Counted from the first letter of the stretch, positions 24,145-33,242 are shown. The stretch is 64,000 nt of DNA from Variovorax saccharolyticus (GCF_030316765.1 NZ_JASZYT010000012.1:1-64000); one strand, 5' to 3'. The notes: a model not told the origin generated them from the sequence alone. Numbers and translations are program-made.

Positions 24145-26438
24145 AGGACGCTGTCCATAGCGAAGCCGAAGTACGCGACCTGATCGACGGCTTCACGCGA
24201 TCCCTCTCGGGGCCCGATCCGTCAGAAGCTGCAGGCCAGCTGTCGCGCCGCTGCTTCATCAAGTTTGCAGCCGGTGCCGGCGGTGGACTGTTCTTCGGCA
24301 TTGGCAGCCCGACTGTCACGCAGGCCCAGCCAGCCACGACAGCCGCACCAGCATTCGTGCCAGGCGCCTACGTTCGCATCGCCCCGGACGGCAAGATCAC
24401 GCTGTACGCCAAGAACCCCGAGATCGGCCAAGGTGTCAAGACCGCATTTGGCTTGATCCTGGCCGAGGAGCTGGATGCCAACTGGTCGGACGTAAACATC
24501 GAGCAATCGCCCATCGATGCGTCCGTGTATGGTGTGCAGATGGCCGGGGGGTCCCTCTCCATTCCTACCAACTGGATGGTGCTGCGACAGGCCGGTGCGG
24601 GCGCGCGCGCCATGCTCGTGGCTGCGGCCGCGACGCGATGGGGCGTTCCGCCTTCGGAGATCACGACCAACGAGAGCATGTTGCTGCATTCCGCTAGTAA
24701 TCGCCGCGCCGGCTATGGCGCGCTCGCCTCGGAAGCGGCCGCTCTGCCCGTGCCCGACCTGCAAACCCTGAAGCTGAAAGAACGCAAGGCCTTCAAGCTC
24801 CTGGGCAAACGCCACAAGGGCGTGGACGGCCTGAAGATTGTCACCGGCCAGCCGCTGTTCGGCATCGACGTGCAATTGCCGGAGATGCTGGTGGCGGTGT
24901 TTCAGAAGTGCCCGGCCATCTATGGCAAGGTGGGCAGCGCGAACCTCGATGCGGTCAGGCGACTGCCCGGCGTCAAGGACGCCTTTATCGTCGAAGGCAC
25001 CGGCAAGCCGACCGAGGTGTCAAACGGCGTCGCCATCGTTGCGAAGAACACTTGGTCTGCCATCTCGGCCCGGCGTAAGCTCGAAGTCATATGGGACGAG
25101 AGCGGTGCCTCCAGGGACAGTTGGAAGGGCTTCAGTACACAGGCGCGCGAGCTCGGTAAGAAGCTCGAGGGTGCGCAGATCGTGCAGGCGATCGGCAACG
25201 TCGACGAAGCCCTCGCGACAGGGCGGCAGGTGGAGAGCTTCTACACCTACGGCTTCGTCGGCCACGCGCAACTCGAGCCCCAGACGTCAACGGCCTGGTA
25301 CAAGAAGGAGAGTTCCGGCGACAGCATCGAAATCTGGGCGGCCTCGCAAACCCCCACCAACGCCCGCAACCTGCTGGCAACAGTATTCGGTATCCCGGCC
25401 GGCAGGGTGACTATTCACCAGCAGCGGCTGGGCGGCGGATTCGGCCGCCGGCTGGTCAACGACAACGTGATCGAGGCCGCGCAGATCTCCAAGCAAGCGG
25501 GTGGCCTGCCCGTCAAGCTGGTGAGCCTGCGCGAGGACGACATGGCGCATGACTTCTTCCGTCCCGCCGGCTTCATGGCGTTCAAGGGATCGCTCAACGA
25601 CCGCGGCCGCATCGCGGCCTGGAACTCGCACTTGGTCCACTTCAAGAGCGAGGGCGGCGCGGCAGTCACGGCGGCCAATTGGCAGGCCAACGAATTTCCG
25701 GCCCTGAACGTGCCGCGTTATCGCGCCTCTCAGACGCTGATGCCCCTGCGCGTGCCCACGGGGTCCTGGCGCGCACCTGGCGCCAATACGGCGGGTTGGG
25801 TGGTGCAGTCTTTCATGCACGAACTGTCGACGGCCGCGAAACGCGACCATGTGGAGTTCCTTCTCGAAGTCACCGGCGCACGGCATGCGGGCAACACGGG
25901 CACGCCACCCGGCCGGCCCGTACACGTGCCGGAACGTGCGACCGCCGTGATTCGCGCCGCTGCAGAAAGGTCTGGCTGGGGGAAAAATAGCCTGCCACAA
26001 GGGCGTGCGCTCGGCATTGCCTTTCACTTCAGCCACCAAGGCCACTTTGCCGAAGTTGCCGAGGTCAGCGTGGACGCGAAGAAAAAGATCACCGTCCACA
26101 AGGTCTGGGTGGTGGGCGACATCGGGCCGATCGTCGACCTGTCATCCGCCGAGAACCAGTGCCAAGGCTGCGTCATCGACGCCATCAGCACCATGTCGCT
26201 CGAGATCACGATGGAGAACGGCCGGATCGAGCAGAAGAACTTCGACCAGTATCCTTTGGGCCGCATGCCGATCACGCCGGTGGTCGACGTTCACTTCCTC
26301 GATACCGACTACCCGCCGACAGGCGTGGGCGAACCCGCCTTCCCGCCGGTGGCACCGGCCATCTGCAACGCGGTCTTCACGCTCACCGGCCAGCGCATTC
26401 GCACCCTTCCGATCACGCGCGAAGGCTATTCGATCTAG
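24141..26438 (+). CDS. Molybdopterin-binding large subunit, IorB-like
   Basis: A 765-residue molybdenum hydroxylase subunit of the isoquinoline 1-oxidoreductase / aldehyde oxidase branch. A twin-arginine signal sits about 35 residues in (LSRRCFIKFAAGAGGGLFFG), unusually far from the start. Cofactor landmarks are EIGQGVKTAFGLILAEEL near 95, GGGFGRRLVND near 430, VPTGSWRAPGANTAGW near 535 and GVGEPAFPPVAPAICNAVF near the C-terminus, which includes the catalytic Glu region. It hydroxylates an N-heterocycle or aldehyde using water-derived oxygen, probably in the periplasm. The substrate is unknown. Confidence 0.92.
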   Translation: MKDAVHSEAEVRDLIDGFTRSLSGPDPSEAAGQLSRRCFIKFAAGAGGGLFFGIGSPTVTQAQPATTAAPAFVPGAYVRIAPDGKITLYAKNPEIGQGVKTAFGLILAEELDANWSDVNIEQSPIDASVYGVQMAGGSLSIPTNWMVLRQAGAGARAMLVAAAATRWGVPPSEITTNESMLLHSASNRRAGYGALASEAAALPVPDLQTLKLKERKAFKLLGKRHKGVDGLKIVTGQPLFGIDVQLPEMLVAVFQKCPAIYGKVGSANLDAVRRLPGVKDAFIVEGTGKPTEVSNGVAIVAKNTWSAISARRKLEVIWDESGASRDSWKGFSTQARELGKKLEGAQIVQAIGNVDEALATGRQVESFYTYGFVGHAQLEPQTSTAWYKKESSGDSIEIWAASQTPTNARNLLATVFGIPAGRVTIHQQRLGGGFGRRLVNDNVIEAAQISKQAGGLPVKLVSLREDDMAHDFFRPAGFMAFKGSLNDRGRIAAWNSHLVHFKSEGGAAVTAANWQANEFPALNVPRYRASQTLMPLRVPTGSWRAPGANTAGWVVQSFMHELSTAAKRDHVEFLLEVTGARHAGNTGTPPGRPVHVPERATAVIRAAAERSGWGKNSLPQGRALGIAFHFSHQGHFAEVAEVSVDAKKKITVHKVWVVGDIGPIVDLSSAENQCQGCVIDAISTMSLEITMENGRIEQKNFDQYPLGRMPITPVVDVHFLDTDYPPTGVGEPAFPPVAPAICNAVFTLTGQRIRTLPITREGYSI

Positions 26439-26458
26439 TTCCGGGAGCCCGCAGGTCG

Positions 26459-26481
26459 ATGGGCATCGACGTGATGCCCAT
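26459..26481. terminator. Hairpin between convergent iorB genes
   Basis: ATGGGCATC (26459-26467) and GATGCCCAT (26473-26481) form a 9-bp stem with a 5-base loop. A second short stem (GTCCGG / CCGGAC) follows. It lies in the 66-bp gap between two convergent large-subunit genes and would fit a bidirectional terminator, although T-tracts are lacking. Confidence 0.55.
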
Positions 26482-26504
26482 TCGTCCGGTCTGCCCGGAC
26501 TGGA

Positions 26505-28712
26505 TCATGCTTTCGCCAGGTCGGTGTTCTTCAGCGGGAGGTTGCGCACCCTCTTACCGGTCGCCGCGAAGACGGCGTTCAGCACCGCGGGCGCTGCAAC
26601 CGCGATCGTCGGCTCACCCACACCGCCCCAGAATCCGCCCGAGGGCATGACAATGACCTCGACAGCCGGCATGCCATTCAGCCGAAGGACGTTGTAGCTG
26701 TCGAAGTTGCGCTGCTCGATGCGGCCATCCTTGACAGTGCATTCGCCAAACAACGCTGCCGAGAGTCCGTAGGCGAACGAGCCGGCCACCTGGGCCTCGA
26801 CCTGCTGCGGATTGACGACGTGCCCCGGATCGGTCGCCGCGACGAGGCGCAGGACCCGAAGCTGCCCTTCGCTGACCGAGACCTCCGCAACCGCTGCGGT
26901 ATAGCTGCCGAAGCCCATATATTGCGCGATGCCGCGGAAGACGCCCTTGGGCGGCGGCTTGTGCCAGCCCGCGCGCTCAGCCACGGCGTCAAGCACCGCG
27001 AGGTGCTTCGGGCTCGCGCCCATGTGGCTGCGGCGGAACTCGTAGGGATCCTTTCCTGCGGCGTGCGCCACCTCGTCGATGAAGCACTCGCTGTAGATGG
27101 CGTTCTGGTTGGTGTTCACGCCGCGCCAGTAGCCGGGGCGGATATGCGGGTTGTGCATCGCATAGTCGATCAGCAGGTTGGGCACGCCGTAGGCGAAGTT
27201 GCCCTCGGGCGCCTTCGGTATGAGCCCCTGGAAGATAAAGGGGTCGCCATTCGCCGTCATCGCCGAAGGGTTCACAAAGGCAGTGATGGACTGCCCGGAG
27301 ATCCGCATGTGCAAGGCCTCGAGCTTCCCGTCGCGGTCTAGTGAGGCACGCAGTCGGCACTGGGTGACCGGATGGAAGCGGCCCTGCGCCATGTCTTCCT
27401 CGCGGGTCCACATCATTTTCACGGGAGTGCCCGGAACCTGTCGCGCGATTCGCACGGCCATCGTCAGGTAGTCGGTCGCCAGGCGGCGCCCGAAGCTGCC
27501 GCCAATGCGCATGGGGTGCACCTCACAGGCTTCCGGCGGCAATCCGGCCGCGCCGGCCACGGCCTGGAGGGCCAGCTCGGCCACCTGGGTCGGCGCCCAC
27601 GCATCGCAGCGCTCGCGCGTCCAGCGCACGGTGGCCGACAGCGTCTCCATCGGCGCATGATTCTGATACGGCGTGCTGTAGTCGGCCTCGACGACGCGGC
27701 TGGCCTTCGACAAGGCGCCGCGCGCATCGCCAGCCTGATTGCCGACGTAGGGCGTGTCACCGGAGAGTCCTCCGCGCAAGACGGCGGCGATGCTCTCGCT
27801 CGAGACCTTGGCGTTCGCGCCCTCGTCCCAGACGATCGGCAGTACGTCGAGAGCCTTCTTCGCCCGCCAGAAGGTGTCGGCGACCACCGCCACGGTTTCA
27901 TCGTCCACGCGCAACACATGACGCACGCCAGGCATGCCGGACACGGCCTTCGCTTCGAAGCTCACGAGCTTGCCGCCATGGACCGGGCACGCGCGCGGCA
28001 ATGCCACCAGCATGCCCGGCAGCTTGAAATCCATGCCGTAGACGAGCGAGCCATCTAGCTTGTCGAGCGTGTCGATTCGCTTCAGCGGCCTGCCGGCGAT
28101 CTTCCAGTCCTTCGGGTCCTTGAGGACGACGTCGGCCGGAAGCTCCAGCCTGCTCGCCGCAGCGGCCACTGCGCCGTAGGTCGTCGTGCGTCCGGTGGGC
28201 AGGTGGGTGATCGTGCCCTTGTCCACGCGGCAATCGGCAACGTCGGCGCCCCAGCCGCGGGCGGCCGCCTGGACCAGCATGCCGCGCGCCGCCGCACCGC
28301 CCATGCGCACATAGTCCTGCGAACCCCGGATGCCGCGCGAGCCGCCGGTCCCCATGTCGCGCCACACCCGGTTCCGGCTCCTGTTCATGCCCGGCTTCAC
28401 GAGTTCGAAGCTCACGCGTTCCCAGTCGCACTCCAGCTCCTCGGCAAACAGTTGGGCCAGCCCGGTCAGGGTCCCCTGCCCCATCTCGGCGCGGGCGATG
28501 CGGATGATCACTCGCTCGTCGGGCTGCACCACGACCCATGCGTTGACCTCGGTCGGCACCTGTCCGACCGCGGCGGCAGTCGTGAGCGGGAAGGAAAATG
28601 CCAGCGTGAAGGCTCCCGCCGCCGCGCCGCTGCCTTTCAGGAAGCCGCGCCGCGAGAGAGTGGCTTGCGCGACGTCGATGTCGGTCGGCTTGTTCATCGT
28701 GGTTGCCTTCAT
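26505..28712 (-). CDS. Molybdopterin-binding large subunit, IorB-like
   Basis: A 735-residue IorB-type subunit. I chose the ATG at 28712 because it overlaps the IorA stop as ATGA; a further ATG five codons in is less likely. A twin-arginine signal, LSRRGFLKGSGAAAGAF, is at residues 19-35. AEMGQGTLTGLAQLFAEELE, IGGSFGRRLATDY, GYWRGVNTNQNA and GVGEPTIAVAAPAVLNAVF mark the molybdopterin pocket and the catalytic Glu. The GGSFGRR version, with Ser for the third Gly, differs from the other two sets, so its substrate may differ. It is last in a cytochrome-IorA-IorB operon. Confidence 0.92.
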   Translation of the reverse strand: MKATTMNKPTDIDVAQATLSRRGFLKGSGAAAGAFTLAFSFPLTTAAAVGQVPTEVNAWVVVQPDERVIIRIARAEMGQGTLTGLAQLFAEELECDWERVSFELVKPGMNRSRNRVWRDMGTGGSRGIRGSQDYVRMGGAAARGMLVQAAARGWGADVADCRVDKGTITHLPTGRTTTYGAVAAAASRLELPADVVLKDPKDWKIAGRPLKRIDTLDKLDGSLVYGMDFKLPGMLVALPRACPVHGGKLVSFEAKAVSGMPGVRHVLRVDDETVAVVADTFWRAKKALDVLPIVWDEGANAKVSSESIAAVLRGGLSGDTPYVGNQAGDARGALSKASRVVEADYSTPYQNHAPMETLSATVRWTRERCDAWAPTQVAELALQAVAGAAGLPPEACEVHPMRIGGSFGRRLATDYLTMAVRIARQVPGTPVKMMWTREEDMAQGRFHPVTQCRLRASLDRDGKLEALHMRISGQSITAFVNPSAMTANGDPFIFQGLIPKAPEGNFAYGVPNLLIDYAMHNPHIRPGYWRGVNTNQNAIYSECFIDEVAHAAGKDPYEFRRSHMGASPKHLAVLDAVAERAGWHKPPPKGVFRGIAQYMGFGSYTAAVAEVSVSEGQLRVLRLVAATDPGHVVNPQQVEAQVAGSFAYGLSAALFGECTVKDGRIEQRNFDSYNVLRLNGMPAVEVIVMPSGGFWGGVGEPTIAVAAPAVLNAVFAATGKRVRNLPLKNTDLAKA

Positions 28713-29176
28713 GCAGCGTTCGCCGCGAGTCGCGTGGCCGCCAGCTGCACGGCAGCCAGCACGCGGGGGTAGGTGCCGCAGCGGCAGATGTTGCTGATGC
28801 CGTCTCGGATGTCCGACTCGCTGGGCGATGCGTTCTGCGCCAGCAAGGCCGACGCGGCCATCATCATTCCGGGCTGGCAATAGCCGCACTGGGCCACGTC
28901 GAGTTCGGCCCAGGCCTGCTGGACGACCTTGAGCCTCGTGGCTCCGAGCCCTTCGATCGTCACGATCCTTGCCGTCGGCGGGATCGCGCTCACAGGGACC
29001 GAACAGCTGCGGATCGCGGCGCCATCGACATGCACAGTGCATGCGCCGCACTGGACGACACCGCAGCCGTACTTGGTCCCGGTCAGCCCCAGATGATCGC
29101 GGATGACCCACAGCAGCGGGGTGTCGCCCTCGACCTCCGCGCGGGCCACCTTGCCATTGATGTTCAGTTCCGTCAT
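28709..29176 (-). CDS. (2Fe-2S)-binding small subunit, IorA-like
   Basis: A 155-residue iron-sulfur subunit with the cluster residues KYGCGVVQCGACTVHV and RSCSV, then AQCGYCQPGM and NICRCGTYPRVL. It sits between the cytochrome c gene (25 bases upstream) and its IorB partner (4-base overlap). It would carry electrons from the Mo site to the cytochrome encoded next to it. Confidence 0.93.
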   Translation of the reverse strand: MTELNINGKVARAEVEGDTPLLWVIRDHLGLTGTKYGCGVVQCGACTVHVDGAAIRSCSVPVSAIPPTARIVTIEGLGATRLKVVQQAWAELDVAQCGYCQPGMMMAASALLAQNASPSESDIRDGISNICRCGTYPRVLAAVQLAATRLAANAA

Positions 29177-29201
29177 CGCATGCCCTCGAAGTGCTGCCGG
29201 T

Positions 29202-29513
29202 TCATTTCTGCTGGAGGATCCACGCCGCGAGTGCCTTGGCCTCGTCCGGCGTGACCTGGGGGTTCGCTGGCATCGGCATCACGCCCCACCGTCCGGTGCT
29301 GCCCTTGATGATCCGCTCGGAGAGTCCCGCGGCCGCGTCGTCCGAGGTCGCGTACTTCGCGGCGATCTCCTTGAACGAAGGGCCGACCACCCGGGTCGCA
29401 GCCGCGTGGCAAGCCATGCAGTTTTTCTGCTGCGCAAGCCCCTGGCTTGCGAAAGTGATTGCGGGCGAGATCGCCAGCGCAATGGAGAGGGCCAGCCTGG
29501 CAGAAGGCTTCAT
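29202..29513 (-). CDS. Small c-type cytochrome
   Basis: A 103-residue monohaem cytochrome. A signal peptide (LALSIALAISPAITFASQGLA) precedes the haem site Cys32-Met-Ala-Cys-His36. The distal Met ligand is in RWGVMPMPANP near residue 80. The C-terminal helix AKALAAWILQQK is typical of cytochrome c551/c552 types. It is the first gene of the operon with IorA and IorB, so it is the likely periplasmic electron acceptor for that molybdenum hydroxylase. The other two IorAB sets lack such a gene. Confidence 0.9.
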   Translation of the reverse strand: MKPSARLALSIALAISPAITFASQGLAQQKNCMACHAAATRVVGPSFKEIAAKYATSDDAAAGLSERIIKGSTGRWGVMPMPANPQVTPDEAKALAAWILQQK

Positions 29514-29878
29514 CGTGGATTTCTCTTTCGGGTGGAATTGCCGTCGTGCCGAACGCCGACCTAGCGATTGGCGATTGGCGATTGGCGATTGGCGATGGTT
29601 CGACAGACGTACTCTAGGGGCTCCATCGCCTCGGAACTATCGCCCGATCCCTTGAATGAGAAACAAGCGGGGCTTGCTAATCACCTTCGGTCCACCGGCA
29701 GCCGGTCACCGCAATGAATCATTCCTACGGCACATGCTCATCCTGCCTCAATGGGGAGCTCGACTTGGCTTCCCTACGCACCGAGTGGCGCGCTTGCCGA
29801 GCCCATGGCCCTCCACGACGACACGTCGGTCCAGCCTTCAAGCAGACCGTCGGCCCCCAAGAACGGCAGCCTGCTCAC
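29514..29878. other. Intergenic region upstream of the cytochrome-iorAB operon
   Basis: No gene is supported in these 365 bp. It contains the heptanucleotide repeat at 29564-29598 about 50 bp upstream of the cytochrome gene, and the 3' side of the CMD gene. A strong promoter was not identified; the operon could also be read from the CMD promoter. Confidence 0.45.
29564..29598. repeat. Heptanucleotide tandem repeat GCGATTG
   Basis: Four perfect head-to-tail copies plus one imperfect copy (GCGATGG), ending about 50 bp upstream of the cytochrome c start codon. Copy-number change there would alter promoter or leader spacing. Confidence 0.95.
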
Positions 29879-30289
29879 TCAAGCAGGAGGCGGGGTTGCC
29901 TCTGCCCGGATCTCGTCGAAGACTCTCTTTGCTACGACCAGAGCCTCCCGCGAGGCTGGAATGCCGACGTACCCAGCCATGAACAACAGGATTTCCGTAA
30001 GCTCGTCTTCGGACCACCCGAGGCGGCGAGCCATGCGCAGGTGTAGCGCGAGTTCCACTGGAGACTTCGCAGTCGCATCGATGACGACGCATACAAGCGC
30101 CCGCAGCTTGTTCTCGATACCCGGCCGAGTCCAGAGCATCCCGAATACCGCCTCGCGCACATAGTCCGAGATCTTCTGCATGCCTGCATCCTCGTAGATG
30201 CCGCTGTCCTCCAACCGTTCGACCGCCGCGGCGCCCAGCATCTCGGCGCGCACAGCATCACCCTTTTTCCACAGGTCGGACTTTTCCAC
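29879..30289 (-). CDS. Carboxymuconolactone decarboxylase (CMD) family protein
   Basis: A 136-residue helical protein of the CMD/AhpD-like fold. I chose the GTG at 30289 because AGGAGTC sits upstream. It contains FGMLWTRPGIENKLRALVCV and SPVELALHLRMARRLGW, with EDELTEILLFMAGYVGIPAS, where CMD proteins carry their active-site His and Glu region. True 4-carboxymuconolactone decarboxylases act in protocatechuate breakdown, but many relatives have unknown roles. No CxxC is present, so it is not an AhpD peroxidase. A 67-bp regulatory element lies upstream on its strand. Confidence 0.85.
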   Translation of the reverse strand: MEKSDLWKKGDAVRAEMLGAAAVERLEDSGIYEDAGMQKISDYVREAVFGMLWTRPGIENKLRALVCVVIDATAKSPVELALHLRMARRLGWSEDELTEILLFMAGYVGIPASREALVVAKRVFDEIRAEATPPPA

Positions 30290-30341
30290 GATTGACTCCT
30301 GACGATGGCAGCCGAGTTGGTCAGCTTGCAACAGACGAAGG

Positions 30342-30408
30342 AGTCTAGGAGTAGCTCCAAATCGAAGTCCATGTCGGATTTCGGGACGCCGCATGCCGAA
30401 AAACGCGA
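30342..30408 (-). promoter_or_regulatory. Conserved 67-bp promoter element, copy 1 (CMD gene)
   Basis: On the minus strand the copy has an imperfect palindrome (TCGCG...), GTCCCGAAAT, then the -35-like TGGACT (30366-30371), an 18-bp spacer and TAGACT (30342-30347). Spacer length and order match the other copies exactly. It lies 53 bp upstream of the CMD start codon. The left part is less conserved than in copies near 35 kb and 48 kb. Confidence 0.65.
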
Positions 30409-30438
30409 TGGCCGCTCGCTGCGCGCGCGCAGAAAATG
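30396..30438 (+). promoter_or_regulatory. Possible weak copy of the promoter element (TctC gene)
   Basis: CCGAAAAACGCGATGGCC resembles the A-tract part of the element. An 18-bp gap from TGGCCG leads only to AAAATG, a poor -10. It overlaps copy 1 back to back and lies about 30 bp upstream of the TctC start. I consider it uncertain. Confidence 0.3.
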
Positions 30439-30465
30439 CCCGCACAAGGACTCGGAGACATACAA

Positions 30466-31464
30466 ATGCCGGCATCGCACCAGCCCAATCGCCGTATAGC
30501 CCTGGCCGCTGCTGTCGCCGCCGCCGGGTCTTCGATCCTGTGGCCAATGTCGGCCGCCTCGCAGCCTGCCTGGCCGAACAGAACGATCAAGATCATCGAG
30601 CCAACGTCGCCTGGAACCAGCACCGACCTCATGGCGCGAATGCTCGCCGGCAAGCTCAGCGAGCGCATCGGACAGCCCTTCATCGTCGAAAACAAGCCGG
30701 GTGCAGGCCTCAGTCTCGGCACCGATGCAGTCGCCAAAGCCACCCCCGATGGGCACACGTTGCTTCTAAGCTCAACCGGAGTCTGCGTCAATGCGGCCTC
30801 CGGCAAGAAGCTGCCCTTCGACCTACTGAGGGACCTCGCGCCCATCGGACAGTTTGCGTCGACGCCTCTGATCATCGTCGTGCCGAGCGAGTCTCCGATC
30901 AGATCGCTGCGTGACCTCGTCGATCAGGCACGGGCAAAGGCAGACACTATTCACTACAGCTCCAGCGGCATCGGAAGCATGAGCCACATTGGGATGGAAC
31001 TGCTTGGCTCCGAGACAAAAACCAGCCTCAGGCACGTACCGTATCGGAGTGTCTCGCTGGCCATCCCAGATCTTCTGAGCGGGCAAGTTCAGGTGGCACT
31101 GGGCACCGTCGCCACTTACCTCGCCCTGCTCGAAACCGGAAAACTGCGGGCCTTGGCGGTGACCAGCACCCGGCGCTCGCCCTACCTCCCCAACGTGCCA
31201 ACCACCGCTGAAGCTGGATACCCTGGATACGTGATCGAGTTCACATTCGGTCTGCTGTGCCCGAGGGGCACGCCAGCCAGCGTTGTAAGACGGCTCAACA
31301 CCGAGCTGAACGCCATTGCGGCCAGCGTCGAAACGCGTGAACTGCTGGCCCGCTTCGCCGCAGTCCCGACGTTCGGAACGCCCGCCGAGTACGGGCAGGC
31401 CAACACCCAGGAGGTGGCGCGGTGGAGCAAGCTGATCGTCGCCGCGAACATCAAAGTCGAGTGA
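30466..31464 (+). CDS. Bug/TctC-family periplasmic solute receptor
   Basis: A 332-residue receptor. The ATG at 30466 follows CGGAGACATACAA; an in-frame ATG ten codons earlier has no site. The signal peptide is RRIALAAAVAAAGSSIL. Then come IKIIEPTSPGTSTDLMARML, where the usual VPF/VPY is replaced by IEPT, VENKPGAGLSLGTDAVAKA and VPYRSVSLAIPDLLSGQ. The altered ligand loop suggests a different ligand from the other four receptors here. It is followed 211 bp later by the lipocalin-like gene on the same strand. Confidence 0.92.
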   Translation: MPASHQPNRRIALAAAVAAAGSSILWPMSAASQPAWPNRTIKIIEPTSPGTSTDLMARMLAGKLSERIGQPFIVENKPGAGLSLGTDAVAKATPDGHTLLLSSTGVCVNAASGKKLPFDLLRDLAPIGQFASTPLIIVVPSESPIRSLRDLVDQARAKADTIHYSSSGIGSMSHIGMELLGSETKTSLRHVPYRSVSLAIPDLLSGQVQVALGTVATYLALLETGKLRALAVTSTRRSPYLPNVPTTAEAGYPGYVIEFTFGLLCPRGTPASVVRRLNTELNAIAASVETRELLARFAAVPTFGTPAEYGQANTQEVARWSKLIVAANIKVE

Positions 31465-31675
31465 TCGACACCTCACCTCCACACGCAGTCAATCTCATCG
31501 AAGGCCAATGTCTGTACGAGCACCGCGGAGCGACGTAACGCAGAGGGAATCTCTCAAGCATGTGTCGCCTCGCACCTGCCAGACAGGTTCCAGGCAACCG
31601 TAAGCGGCTGATCGTCGGGCCTTCGTCTCAGAGCCCGAGATTCAATGGTTCATCAACGCGGAAAGGGCGAAAAAG

Positions 31676-32122
31676 ATGGTCATTTTGGAAGGCTTCTGGC
31701 GGTTGCAGGATTGCCGGGCACTGGACGAAGCGACCGGTCGCCTTACCGCGCCTTATGGAGCCCACCTGGTTGGAGGCATCAACTTTCAGGGTGGACGGAT
31801 GCTTGTCGCACTCTTGAGCGGCAAGGCCCGCGAGCCAATCTATTTCGGAGGCCCCTACAACTTCGATGGGGCCGTTGTTGCTTGCGAGGTCGACGTGGCC
31901 TCAGATCCAGCGCGAATCGGAACCCTAGAGCCTCGGCAGGTTGCGTTCCTGGGAGACAACGAGATTCTATGGCGGCCACCTCCGCGCCGGTATGCGAGCA
32001 GATTGGAGCGACATGAACTCATTTGGACGAGAGACGTTGTGGCGGGATTGCAGTTCGGCATCGAGTCGCTATTGGCCGAACTGGCCCTCAACGCAGCATC
32101 CGGGTCCAAGTCCGTCGACTGA
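31676..32122 (+). CDS. Lipocalin-like domain protein
   Basis: A 148-residue paralogue of the protein at 2706-3146, with the same opening (LEGFWRLQDCRALDEATGRL), GGINFQGGRMLVALLSG, YFGGPYNFDGAVV and VASDPARIGTLEPRQV. It has no signal peptide. It follows a TctC gene on the same strand and converges on the amidohydrolase gene. The ligand is unknown; the pairing of lipocalin-like genes with organic-acid catabolism at two sites in the window hints at a binding or isomerase-like helper role. Confidence 0.72.
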   Translation: MVILEGFWRLQDCRALDEATGRLTAPYGAHLVGGINFQGGRMLVALLSGKAREPIYFGGPYNFDGAVVACEVDVASDPARIGTLEPRQVAFLGDNEILWRPPPRRYASRLERHELIWTRDVVAGLQFGIESLLAELALNAASGSKSVD

Positions 32123-32170
32123 CGGCCATCAGCTTGGCCAAGGAAGTGTTGGCGAAGAACTTGGCTTGCT

Positions 32171-33241
32171 TCAAGAATGCAGGTGCGGAAGGCGATACGT
32201 CCTGCAGACGGTTTTGTGAAACAGCTCACTCCGCTCGTCCACAGACCATCCCTGTGTGCATCGCTTGAATGCATTCCAGAGTTCGACGTAGCAGCACGAC
32301 TGCTTGTCGATCGGAAAGTTGCTTTCGAACATGCACCGGCTTGCGCCGAACGCATCGACGCAGATGTCGATGCGGGGCTGCCATGCAATCGCCAGTTCCT
32401 TCGACGTCGCTGGTCGCAAGCCATGCTCGAATCCGAACCCGGACAAGGGCATACCCAGGCCACCAATCTTGACGTTGACATTGGGCCGAAGGGCGAGCGC
32501 CCGCAGATCCTTCTCCCATCGGGCCATCTGCGTCGGCATGTCGTCCCGATATTGTCCAACGCCGATCAGTATGCCCATGTGGTTCAGGACGAAGGTCGTT
32601 TCGGGAAACGCATCCGCCAGGTCGGCGACTTCACCGAGTTGCGTGTGGAACACCAGGGCATCAAAGCTGAGTCCGAATCGTCCGAGCCACGCAAAGCCCT
32701 CGCGGAACTGCTTGTCGGCCAGCAGATGGGCGGGGGCGCTGTGAGTGAAACGGCCGACGACTCCAGCGTCGCGCGTCGCATGATGGCGAACGCCGCGCAG
32801 CCGCCCTTGTCCTGCTGCCACGTGGGCCTCGAGTACAGCCCGCACGCCGTCGCCCAGGGTGAGGTCCACGTTCGACACGATGCCCGCGGCCACGTGGCAC
32901 AGGTTGGCGCCTGCCTGGCGCGGCGCATCACAGGCGGCGCTGACCTGCTCGACCTCCCCGACCGATCGGAAGCCGGCTGGACCGTCGGATCTCCAGCCGG
33001 ACTCGAAGGCCTCGACGTAAACACTTCCAAGCACCCGATGACCACCTGCGAGGTCGTCGACGAAATCATCGAGTCGATAGTGCTGCGACTCGCTGACGAT
33101 GCCATACAGGTGATGATGGGCATCGACGATGGGGAGGTCCGGCTCGATCGCAACCTCAGGAGCGGACGTGGCCAACCACCGCGCAAGCTCTTCAACGGTG
33201 CGAGGCCGATTGCCACGGAACACCGCAAGAGGACTATGCAT
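32171..33241 (-). CDS. Metal-dependent amidohydrolase (Amidohydro_2 / PDC-lactonase-like)
   Basis: A 356-residue TIM-barrel hydrolase. IVDAHHHLYGI near residue 40 gives the HxH metal motif. Later metal or active-site positions are GVRHHATRD, VFHTQLGEV and LNHMGIL, with ESNFPID at the end, which carries the conserved Asp. This is the pattern of 2-pyrone-4,6-dicarboxylate lactonase and related decarboxylases or lactonases. It lies one base after the ADH gene, as third gene of a HIBADH-ADH-amidohydrolase operon. It probably opens a lactone or removes a carboxyl group from a pathway intermediate. Confidence 0.82.
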   Translation of the reverse strand: MHSPLAVFRGNRPRTVEELARWLATSAPEVAIEPDLPIVDAHHHLYGIVSESQHYRLDDFVDDLAGGHRVLGSVYVEAFESGWRSDGPAGFRSVGEVEQVSAACDAPRQAGANLCHVAAGIVSNVDLTLGDGVRAVLEAHVAAGQGRLRGVRHHATRDAGVVGRFTHSAPAHLLADKQFREGFAWLGRFGLSFDALVFHTQLGEVADLADAFPETTFVLNHMGILIGVGQYRDDMPTQMARWEKDLRALALRPNVNVKIGGLGMPLSGFGFEHGLRPATSKELAIAWQPRIDICVDAFGASRCMFESNFPIDKQSCCYVELWNAFKRCTQGWSVDERSELFHKTVCRTYRLPHLHS

Positions 33242-33242
33242 T

